From Clostridiales bacterium (GTDB lineage: Bacteria > Bacillota > Clostridia > Oscillospirales > Ruminococcaceae): a stretch of 6,039 bases of DNA. Both the position numbers and the translations under genes were made by a program. The stretch lies in assembly GCA_012523875.1 (NCBI GenBank), contig JAAYSW010000114.1, positions 1 to 6,039 of the forward strand, given 5' to 3'. Below are positions 1-5,647 of this stretch, one piece after another (the first letter of the stretch is position 1; each line of letters starts with the position of its first letter). The notes beneath the pieces were generated by a model. That model was not told the DNA's origin and did not search any database. It saw only the letters and a program-made list of their open reading frames with translations.

Positions 1-1046
1 TCGCTATTTATCCTATTAATCATAATTTCATTGGAAAATGCACAATCCGAACCAAATGGCATCTCACGAAGTAAATGATAACGCAAAGCATCAACGCCAT
101 ATCTATCGGCAAGAATAAATGGGTCTATAACATTTCCTGTTGACTTACCCATCTTTGCTCCATTAAATGTAATCCAGCCATGTCCATATACTTTTTTAGG
201 GAGGGGCAAATCAAGTGCCATCATCATTGCAGGCCATATAATAGAATGAAAACGCACAATTTCCTTAGCCATCATATGCACATCAGCAGGCCAATACTTC
301 TCAAAGTCATCATATTTTTCATTCTTATACCCAAGTGCAGTGATATAGTTTGAGAGTGCGTCAATCCAAACATAAACAACATGATTTTTGTCAAATGAAA
401 CAGGAATACCCCATTTAAAGCTTGTTCTTGAAACGCATAAATCCTCAAGTCCAGGCTTGATAAAGTTGTTTACCATCTCATTAACTCGTGTTTCTGGCTC
501 AAGAAAGCCCTTATTTTCAGTGAGTAGCTTCTCCAACTTGTCGGAAAAATGTGAAAGCTTAAAGAAATACGCCTCCTCCTTAGCGTCGGTAACATCCCTT
601 GAACAATCAGGACATTTCCCCTCAACAAGCTGGCTATCAGTCCAAAACGCCTCACATGGAGTACAATATTTTCCTATATACTCACCCTTGTAAATATATT
701 TTCTATCATATAATTCTTTAAAAATTTCCTGAACAGATTTTACATGGTAATCATCAGTAGTTCTGATAAATCTATCATAGGTTATGCCGATACGCTCCCA
801 AAGCCTCTTGAAGTTTTCAACAATATTATCAACATATTTCTGTGGCTCAACTCCAGCCTCATTAGCATTCTTTTCAATTTTCTGCCCATGCTCATCAGTT
901 CCAGTCAAAAACATAACATCAAAACCCTGCATTCTCTTATATCGTGCAAGGCAATCGCAAGCCAATGTTGTATAGCAATGTCCAATATGCGGGTTCCCTG
1001 ATGGATAATAAATGGGTGTAGTAATATAAAACGGTGTTTTTGGCAT
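1..1046 (-). CDS. metG: Methionyl-tRNA synthetase (MetRS), N-terminal part, cut by window edge
   Basis: Cytoplasmic class I aminoacyl-tRNA synthetase that charges tRNA-Met with methionine using ATP. The minus strand reads open for 348 codons from ATG at 1046 to base 1 without a stop. Class I signatures are present: PHIGH at residues 19-23, DEHGQKI at 51-57, a single zinc knuckle with Cys128/131 and Cys145/148, VWIDALSNY at 227-234, RFHSIIWP at 265-272, and KMGKS at 298-302 as the KMSKS loop. The start is set by GGAGGAAG six bases upstream and by the MetRS-like opening PFYITTPIYYPSGNPHIGH. Bacillus-type enzymes run to roughly 650 residues, so the anticodon-binding helical domain and any C-terminal tRNA-binding domain lie outside the window. 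The KMSKS serine is glycine here, and the usual Gly in the GKEI/GKDI motif is Ala (AKEIVRFH); both look tolerated. Divergent from the PFOR gene, with its own promoter. Identification is very secure. Confidence 0.97.
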   Translation of the reverse strand, partial: MPKTPFYITTPIYYPSGNPHIGHCYTTLACDCLARYKRMQGFDVMFLTGTDEHGQKIEKNANEAGVEPQKYVDNIVENFKRLWERIGITYDRFIRTTDDYHVKSVQEIFKELYDRKYIYKGEYIGKYCTPCEAFWTDSQLVEGKCPDCSRDVTDAKEEAYFFKLSHFSDKLEKLLTENKGFLEPETRVNEMVNNFIKPGLEDLCVSRTSFKWGIPVSFDKNHVVYVWIDALSNYITALGYKNEKYDDFEKYWPADVHMMAKEIVRFHSIIWPAMMMALDLPLPKKVYGHGWITFNGAKMGKSTGNVIDPFILADRYGVDALRYHLLREMPFGSDCAFSNEIMINRINS

Positions 1047-1052
1047 AAAACA

Positions 1053-1060
1053 CTTCCTCC
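1053..1060 (-). promoter_or_regulatory. metG ribosome binding site
   Basis: The minus strand reads GGAGGAAG and then six bases before the ATG at 1046. This is a strong Shine-Dalgarno match at normal spacing and fixes the metG start. Confidence 0.9.
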
Positions 1061-1087
1061 TTGATATATCCAAATTATTTATTATAT

Positions 1088-1116
1088 ATTATACACTAAA
1101 ATACTAACTTTGTCAT
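1088..1116 (-). promoter_or_regulatory. metG promoter (sigma-A type)
   Basis: On the minus strand, -35 ATGACA (1116-1111) is followed by a 17-base spacer and a perfect -10 TATAAT (1093-1088). Transcription should start near 1081, giving a leader of about 35 nt. That is too short for a T-box or another large riboswitch. The promoter lies downstream of the terminator hairpin at 1136-1164, so metG expression from it does not depend on read-through of that hairpin. Confidence 0.75.
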
Positions 1117-1135
1117 CTCAAATTTAAAAATGGGC

Positions 1136-1164
1136 AAAAAAAATGCAGAGCAACGGGCTCTGCA
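1136..1164 (-). terminator. Intrinsic terminator, minus strand, upstream of metG
   Basis: The perfect 8-bp stem TGCAGAGC/GCTCTGCA (1144-1151 with 1157-1164) has a 5-base loop. On the minus strand it is followed at once by eight T residues (1143-1136). Read on the plus strand it would be followed by A residues, so it terminates minus-strand transcription. No minus-strand protein gene lies upstream of it in the window. The metG promoter begins only about 20 bases beyond it. It therefore appears to end a separate non-coding transcript. Confidence 0.8.
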
Positions 1165-1265
1165 AAAAAATAGAAGATAAATAAATATGTGTAGAACAAA
1201 AGAAAGGAGACAACAAAACGAGTGTTAAGATATACTAAAAATTAATTTAAATATCCTTAATCACT
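1136..1265 (-). ncRNA. Candidate small regulatory RNA, about 130 nt, unrecognised family
   Basis: The unit is bounded by a near-consensus promoter (1301-1273) and an intrinsic terminator (1164-1136). The predicted start, about seven bases past the -10, falls at 1265. That is the base of a long imperfect hairpin: 1265-1262 pairs with 1224-1221, 1260-1256 with 1229-1225, and 1254-1251 with 1233-1230, giving 13 pairs, two single-base bulges and a 17-base loop. A single-stranded pyrimidine-rich stretch follows (about 1220-1171), containing CTCCTTTCTTTT, and then the terminator hairpin. No ATG occurs on this strand in the unit, and the GTG at 1264 opens only five codons. A 5' hairpin, an unpaired C/U-rich segment and a terminator form the usual build of Firmicutes antisense small RNAs. 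Transcription and function are inferred. A second reading is a leader attenuator for metG, but no antiterminator or T-box element is visible. Confidence 0.6.
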
Positions 1266-1272
1266 AATACAT

Positions 1273-1301
1273 ATTATATATCATTGGCACAGAAAGGTCA
1301 A
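1273..1301 (-). promoter_or_regulatory. Promoter of the candidate small RNA
   Basis: On the minus strand, -35 TTGACC (1301-1296, 5 of 6 consensus bases) is followed by exactly 17 bases and then a perfect -10 TATAAT (1278-1273). By sequence this is one of the best sigma-A matches in the window, yet it faces no open reading frame. Confidence 0.7.
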
Positions 1302-1433
1302 TATAAAACCATCACTTTTACTGTAGTTATAATGATTTTTGTGTAATATGATAAAAAAATAGAATTTATTTTGTTAATTTTGTAGAAAAGAGTCTAATTT
1401 AATGTAAATATATGTCTATTATGAACAACTAAA

Positions 1434-1452
1434 TGTAATATATTGTAATATA
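1434..1452 (+). repeat. Short direct repeat TGTAATATA x2, 10-bp period
   Basis: TGTAATATA occurs at 1434-1442 and again at 1444-1452, a period of one DNA helical turn. It belongs to the wider set of TGTAA motifs upstream of the PFOR gene. In such AT-rich DNA this could be chance. Confidence 0.5.
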
Positions 1453-1627
1453 GTCGCATAAATGTATGGATTATCCTAGCTAAAATTGTTGTTATTCTAA
1501 GTCTATTCTGTTAATAAATTAATATAAATTCTTAATAATGTTATACATTTTTATATTTCACAATACCACTATTTTTCATTTTGATACCAAGTCACTGTAA
1601 TTAATAATGTAAAATTATAAATACCTA

Positions 1628-1656
1628 TTTACATTTTCAAAGTTATATGTTAAAAT
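1628..1656 (+). promoter_or_regulatory. PFOR gene promoter (sigma-A type, extended -10)
   Basis: -35 TTTACA (1628-1633) and -10 TAAAAT (1651-1656) each match 5 of 6 consensus bases and are separated by exactly 17 bases. A TG one base upstream of the -10 gives an extended -10 element. Transcription should begin near 1663, giving a leader of about 56 nt. The promoter is embedded in the inverted repeat described separately, which suggests control by a DNA-binding protein. Confidence 0.65.
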
Positions 1657-1661
1657 GTAAA
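1628..1661. repeat. Perfect 10-bp inverted repeat over the PFOR promoter (possible operator)
   Basis: TTTACATTTT (1628-1637) and its exact reverse complement AAAATGTAAA (1652-1661) are separated by 14 bases. The left arm covers the -35 and the right arm overlaps the -10, so a dimeric regulator bound here would block RNA polymerase. It does not match the Rex, CcpA or CodY consensus sequences I know. As RNA only the right arm's last few bases could be transcribed, so it would act as DNA. Confidence 0.5.
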
Positions 1662-1685
1662 CAAAGTTATGTGTAAACATGTAAC
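1638..1685. repeat. Tandem duplication of 24 bp at the PFOR promoter/start
   Basis: Two adjacent 24-base units (1638-1661 and 1662-1685) agree at 20 of 24 positions without gaps. Both begin CAAAGTTAT and both contain an ATGTAA near the end. Unit 1 contains the -10. Unit 2 begins at the predicted transcription start and occupies the early leader. The arrangement suggests either two sites for one regulator or a recent local duplication. Confidence 0.7.
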
Positions 1686-1703
1686 CAATATAAATAATTA
1701 CTT

Positions 1704-1709
1704 AGGAGG
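1704..1709 (+). promoter_or_regulatory. PFOR gene ribosome binding site
   Basis: AGGAGG lies nine bases before the ATG at 1719. It is a strong Shine-Dalgarno site at normal spacing and supports this start over the in-frame Met codons at residues 8 and 11. Confidence 0.92.
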
Positions 1710-1718
1710 CTTTAACAT

Positions 1719-4700
1719 ATGGCAAAAATCAAAAGAGAAATGAAAACCATGGACGGTAACAATGCTGCCGCTTGGGTTTCATATCCATTTACTGAATTAG
1801 CAGCGATTTATCCAATCACTCCTTCCTCAGTTATGGCTGAAGTTACAGACCAATGGTCTGCTAAAGGACAGACTAATATTTTTGACCAACCTGTTACAGT
1901 TGTTGAATTACAATCCGAAGCTGGTGCTGCTGGTACAGTGCATGGCTCACTTGCTGCTGGTGCATTAACTACTACTTATACAGCTTCACAGGGTCTATTG
2001 CTTATGATACCTAATATGTATAAAATTGCTGGAGAATTACTTCCTTCCGTAATTCATGTTTCAGCTCGTTGTGTTTCTTCACACGCTTTGAACATATTCG
2101 GTGACCACTCTGACGTTTATGCATGCCGTCAAACTGGTTATGCTATGCTTTGTTCAACAAATCCACAAGAGGTTATGGATTTAGGTGCAGTTTCCCATTT
2201 ATCCACTATCAAGAGTAGAGTTCCTTTCCTACACTTCTTTGATGGTTTCCGTACTTCTCACGAAGTTCAAAAAGTTGAAGCATGGGATAAATCAACACTT
2301 ACTGAGCTTGTTGATATGGATGCTATCCAAGAATTCCGTGACCAAGCTCTAAGTCCTGAGCGTCCCGTTCTTCGTGGTACTGCTCAAAACCCAGATATCT
2401 TCTTCCAAGCTAGAGAAGCTTGTAACCCATATTATGATGATGTTCCTGCTATTGTTGAGGAATATATGGACAAGGTTAATGAGTTAATCGGTACTGATTA
2501 TAAATTATTTAACTACTACGGTGCTCCTGATGCTGAACATATTATTATTGCTATGGGCTCTGTAAATGATACTATTGAGGAAACAATTGATTATTTGAAT
2601 GCTAAGGGCGGTAAATATGGTCTTGTTAAGGTAAGACTATACAGACCATTCTGTGCAGACAGACTTGTTGAGGCTATTCCTGATACTGTTAAACAAATTT
2701 CAGTTCTTGATAGAACTAAAGAACCTGGCTCACTTGGCGAACCTCTATATCTTGATGTTGTAGCAGCATTAAAGGGTACTAAATTTAACGATGTTACAAT
2801 ATTCAGCGGTCGCTACGGTCTTGGTTCAAAGGATACTACTCCTACACATATCAATTCAGTTTTTGCAAATGCAGCGTTTAAACCTGATTGCAAACCAAGA
2901 TTTACAATTGCTATAAATGATGATGTTACAAACCTATCACTACCTGTAACTGAAGAAATTCACTCTGCTCCAGAAGGCACTACTGCTTGTAAGTTCTGGG
3001 GACTTGGTGCTGACGGAACTGTTGGTGCTAATAAAAACTCAATTAAAATTATCGGTGACCACACTGACCTTTTTGTTCAAGCATATTTTGCTTATGACTC
3101 AAAGAAATCCGGTGGAATCACTGTTTCACATCTAAGATTTGGTAATTCACCTATTAAATCAACTTATTTAATTAATAAAGCTGATTTTGTTGCGTGCCAT
3201 AACCAATCATATATTAATAAATACGATATGGTTCACGAAATTAAGCCTGGTGGTACTTTCCTATTGAACACAATCTGGGATATGGATGGTCTTGAGGCTA
3301 ATCTTCCTGGACAGGTTAAGAGATATCTTGCTGAAAACAATATTAAATTCTACACTATTGACGGTGTGAAACTCGGTAAGGAAATCGGCTTAGGTAATAG
3401 AATCAACACAATCCTACAATCTGCTTTCTTCAAACTTGCTAATATCATTCCAATTGATGATGCTATTAAATACATGAAGGATGCTGCTACTGCTTCTTAT
3501 TCAAAGAAGGGTGATAAGATTGTTAAGATGAACCATGATGCTATTGATGCTGGTTGTGAAAAGGTTATTGAAATCAAGATACCTGCTTCATGGGCTAAGG
3601 CTGAGGACACTCAAATCGGTATGCCTCTTGCTACTGGCGACAATAAGACTCTTGTTGATTTTGTAAATAATATTCAAATTCCTTGTAATGCTCAAAAGGG
3701 TGATTCACTTCCAGTTTCAACTTTTGCAGATGCTGCTGATGGTACTTTCCCACAAGGCTCTTCTGCTTATGAGAAGCGTGGTATTGCTGTTGATGTTCCA
3801 TGTTGGGTTTCCGATAACTGTATCCAATGTAACTTCTGTTCATATGTATGTCCACATGCTGTAATTCGTCCTGCTGTTATGACTGACGAAGAATTGGCTA
3901 ATGCTCCTGCAAATGCTAGGGAAACAGCTAAACCTCTAACAGGGTTGAAGGGTTATAATTTTGTTATGACTGTTTCTGCTCTTGATTGTACAGGTTGTGG
4001 CTCATGTGCTAATGTATGCCCTGGTAAGAAGGGTGAAAAGGCATTGGTTATGAAGCCTCTTGATACTCAATTAGAACAGCAGGAATTAGCAAACTATGCT
4101 AGCAATCTTGATGAAAAAGCTGAGGTTCTCAAGAAATTCAAACCTACTACAGTTAAGGGCTCTCAATTCAAACAGCCATTGCTTGAATTCTCAGGTGCTT
4201 GTGCTGGTTGTGGTGAAACACCTTATGCAAAGCTTGTTACACAACTTTTCGGTGACAGAATGTTCATTGCTAATGCAACAGGCTGTTCATCAATCTGGGG
4301 TGGTTCTGCTCCTTCAACACCTTATACAACAAATAAGGCTGGTAAGGGTCCTGCTTGGGCAAATTCACTGTTTGAAGATAATGCTGAATATGGTTATGGT
4401 ATGCATTTGGCTCACAAAACATTAAGAGAAAGAGCTTCTAAGATGATTGAGACATTAAGCAAGACAACTAAAAATGCTGATGTTAAGAAGGCTTCTGCTG
4501 AATATCTAAAAACATTCAATGATGGTGAGGCAAATTCAGCTGCTACTGATGCATTAATCGATGCTCTAACAAGCTGTGATTGTGCTGAAGGTAAAAATAT
4601 CTTAAAATACAAGGATTACCTAAGAAAGAAATCACAATGGATATTCGGTGGTGACGGTTGGGCTTATGATATTGGTTTCGGTGGTCTTGACCATGTAATC

Positions 4701-5297
4701 GCCTCTGGTGAAGATGTAAACATTATGGTATTCGATACTGAGGTTTACTCAAATACAGGTGGACAATCTTCAAAATCAACTCCAACAGGTGCTATCGCAC
4801 AGTTTGCTGCTGCTGGTAAGGAAGTTAAGAAGAAAGATCTTGCTGGAATCGCAATGAGTTATGGTTATGTTTATGTTGCTCATATAGCTATGGGTGCTGA
4901 CTATAATCAGTGTATCAAGGCAATTGCTGAAGCTGAAGCTTATGATGGTCCATCAATTATAATCGCATACTCACCATGTATTAATCATGGTATTAAAACA
5001 GGTATGGCTACTGCTCAGGCACAGGAAAAGAGAGCTGTTCAAGCTGGTTACTGGCATTTATTCCGTTATAATCCTACTCTAGCTTTAGAGGGCAAGAATC
5101 CATTCCAACTTGATTCAAAGGCTCCTAACACTGATAATTATAAAGATTTCTTAATGAGTGAGGTTCGTTATAATTCACTTACTCGTCAAAATGCTGATAG
5201 AGCTGAGCAATTATTTGACATTGCTGAAAAGGATGCTAAGAACAGGTACGAACACCTAGTAAGACTTTCAAAAATTTATGGTACTGATGAGGCATAA
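1719..5297 (+). CDS. nifJ: Pyruvate:ferredoxin (flavodoxin) oxidoreductase, single-chain PFOR
   Basis: Complete 1192-residue cytoplasmic enzyme. It oxidatively decarboxylates pyruvate with CoA to acetyl-CoA and CO2, passing electrons to ferredoxin; it is central to clostridial fermentation. Domains run in the usual order. The N-terminal pyruvate-binding domain has YPITPSS at 31-37, the TPP-contacting Glu63 and Arg117 before SSHALNIFGDHSDV. A transketolase C-terminal-like domain covers about 265-400. The gamma domain includes KFWGLGADGTVGANK at 425-439. A two-cluster ferredoxin domain follows, with Cys701/704/707/711 and Cys757/760/763/767. The C-terminal TPP domain has GDGWAYDIG from 978 and Asn1012. 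The proximal [4Fe-4S] ligands match Cys828, 831, 856 and 1087, with spacing like the Desulfovibrio africanus enzyme. No catalytic residue seems missing and there is no frameshift. At 1192 residues it lacks the extended C-terminal arm of the 1232-residue Desulfovibrio protein. It is monocistronic by its own promoter and terminator. The symbol nifJ follows common annotation and does not imply nitrogen fixation. Confidence 0.98.
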   Translation: MAKIKREMKTMDGNNAAAWVSYPFTELAAIYPITPSSVMAEVTDQWSAKGQTNIFDQPVTVVELQSEAGAAGTVHGSLAAGALTTTYTASQGLLLMIPNMYKIAGELLPSVIHVSARCVSSHALNIFGDHSDVYACRQTGYAMLCSTNPQEVMDLGAVSHLSTIKSRVPFLHFFDGFRTSHEVQKVEAWDKSTLTELVDMDAIQEFRDQALSPERPVLRGTAQNPDIFFQAREACNPYYDDVPAIVEEYMDKVNELIGTDYKLFNYYGAPDAEHIIIAMGSVNDTIEETIDYLNAKGGKYGLVKVRLYRPFCADRLVEAIPDTVKQISVLDRTKEPGSLGEPLYLDVVAALKGTKFNDVTIFSGRYGLGSKDTTPTHINSVFANAAFKPDCKPRFTIAINDDVTNLSLPVTEEIHSAPEGTTACKFWGLGADGTVGANKNSIKIIGDHTDLFVQAYFAYDSKKSGGITVSHLRFGNSPIKSTYLINKADFVACHNQSYINKYDMVHEIKPGGTFLLNTIWDMDGLEANLPGQVKRYLAENNIKFYTIDGVKLGKEIGLGNRINTILQSAFFKLANIIPIDDAIKYMKDAATASYSKKGDKIVKMNHDAIDAGCEKVIEIKIPASWAKAEDTQIGMPLATGDNKTLVDFVNNIQIPCNAQKGDSLPVSTFADAADGTFPQGSSAYEKRGIAVDVPCWVSDNCIQCNFCSYVCPHAVIRPAVMTDEELANAPANARETAKPLTGLKGYNFVMTVSALDCTGCGSCANVCPGKKGEKALVMKPLDTQLEQQELANYASNLDEKAEVLKKFKPTTVKGSQFKQPLLEFSGACAGCGETPYAKLVTQLFGDRMFIANATGCSSIWGGSAPSTPYTTNKAGKGPAWANSLFEDNAEYGYGMHLAHKTLRERASKMIETLSKTTKNADVKKASAEYLKTFNDGEANSAATDALIDALTSCDCAEGKNILKYKDYLRKKSQWIFGGDGWAYDIGFGGLDHVIASGEDVNIMVFDTEVYSNTGGQSSKSTPTGAIAQFAAAGKEVKKKDLAGIAMSYGYVYVAHIAMGADYNQCIKAIAEAEAYDGPSIIIAYSPCINHGIKTGMATAQAQEKRAVQAGYWHLFRYNPTLALEGKNPFQLDSKAPNTDNYKDFLMSEVRYNSLTRQNADRAEQLFDIAEKDAKNRYEHLVRLSKIYGTDEA

Positions 5298-5314
5298 TTA
5301 ATTTATAAACTACT

Positions 5315-5347
5315 AAAAAGCGTATTGCAAATGCAGTACGCTTTTTT
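5315..5347 (+). terminator. Intrinsic terminator after the PFOR gene
   Basis: A 14-bp stem (5315-5328 with 5333-5346) closes a 4-base AAAT loop. Its core is GCGTA/TACGC, it contains one T-G wobble, and it ends in six T residues (5342-5347). It begins 17 bases after the PFOR stop codon. The A-run on the 5' side means it could also stop minus-strand transcripts. Confidence 0.9.
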
Positions 5348-5543
5348 CTATAGCATCAATTCTATGGTTTCTTTTCTTTATACCATGTATAAATATAATA
5401 TTTTTCCATAAGATAATTATTAGTAAATTAGATGGTTATACAAACATTGGTTATTATGCATAAAACCTATGCAAATGATGTTCTATTAACTTTTTGTAGA
5501 TAAGTAAGTGATAAAAAATTCACAAATAATACATAAAAGACGC

Positions 5544-5572
5544 TTTAATGTTTTTGTAATTTATCCTATAAT
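5544..5572 (+). promoter_or_regulatory. Possible promoter of the GGDEF gene
   Basis: A perfect -10 TATAAT (5567-5572) lies 17 bases after a weak -35 TTTAAT (5544-5549, 3 of 6 consensus bases). It predicts a start near 5579 and a leader of about 70 nt. The weak -35 suggests low or activator-assisted expression. No flagellar-sigma promoter and no c-di-GMP riboswitch was seen. Confidence 0.45.
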
Positions 5573-5635
5573 GAATTTATGATGTGGAAAAAATATATAT
5601 AAAATCGTAAAGTGTAAAATATGGGCATGAGAATT

Positions 5636-5642
5636 GGGGTGA
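5636..5642 (+). promoter_or_regulatory. Ribosome binding site of the GGDEF gene
   Basis: GGGGTGA ends five bases before the ATG at 5648 and pairs with the CACC side of the 16S tail. The in-frame ATG codons at 5621 and 5627 have no comparable site upstream, so 5648 is preferred. Confidence 0.6.
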
Positions 5643-5647
5643 GGGGA

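Larger units (their letters stand above)
1047..1718. other. Divergent intergenic region between metG and the PFOR gene
   Basis: This very AT-rich stretch of 672 bases has no supportable protein gene on either strand. From left to right it holds the metG ribosome site and promoter, a minus-strand terminator with the candidate small RNA and its promoter (to 1301), then about 325 bases (1302-1627) with no gene or clear structure apart from scattered TGTAA motifs, and finally the repeat-rich PFOR promoter and ribosome site. Confidence 0.85.
5348..5647. other. Intergenic region between PFOR and GGDEF genes
   Basis: Some 300 AT-rich bases with no supportable gene on either strand. The only structures seen are a near-palindrome at 5449-5467 with an overlapping small hairpin (stem TGCATA/TATGCA, 5457-5473), a promoter candidate at 5544-5572, and the ribosome site of the next gene. 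Confidence 0.8.

Noticed and set aside
388..1001. Plus-strand open frames at 388-693 and 744-1001, and the other-frame minus-strand frame at 470-655
   Set aside because: They lie over the metG coding sequence, which carries a full set of MetRS motifs on the minus strand. Their translations are low-complexity, resemble no family, and have no ribosome sites.
1187..1228. Small plus-strand peptides antisense to the candidate RNA: ATG at 1187 (13 codons) and GTG at 1222 (7 codons) after AGAAAGGAG
   Set aside because: The first has no ribosome site. The second has a good purine stretch but too long a spacing and a tiny reading frame, and no plus-strand promoter was seen. The minus-strand unit explains the purine run better, as its complement.
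1047..1265. T-box riboswitch controlling metG
   Set aside because: The leader from the metG promoter is only about 35 nt. Even the longer upstream unit lacks the T-box core (UGGNACCGCG-like), an AGUA-type specifier loop and an antiterminator, although it ends in a terminator hairpin.
1614..1640. Minus-strand promoter TTGAAA ... TATAAT within the PFOR control region
   Set aside because: The spacer is 15 bases, which is short for sigma-A, and no gene or conserved structure lies just downstream. It could be a weak divergent start, but I would not annotate it.
1656..1685. CcpA (cre) or Rex operator in the PFOR leader
   Set aside because: TGTAAACA resembles the left half of cre, but the central CG and the right half do not fit in either copy. 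No TTGTTAA-N4-TTAACAA Rex-type site was found.
3631..4612. Open frames at 3631-3855 (minus), 4096-4425 (plus) and 4412-4612 (minus)
   Set aside because: They lie inside the PFOR coding sequence in other frames, over conserved PFOR motifs. They are shadows of that gene.
5348..5647. c-di-GMP riboswitch upstream of the GGDEF gene
   Set aside because: The predicted leader is about 70 nt, and no GEMM-like paired helices or conserved core was seen.
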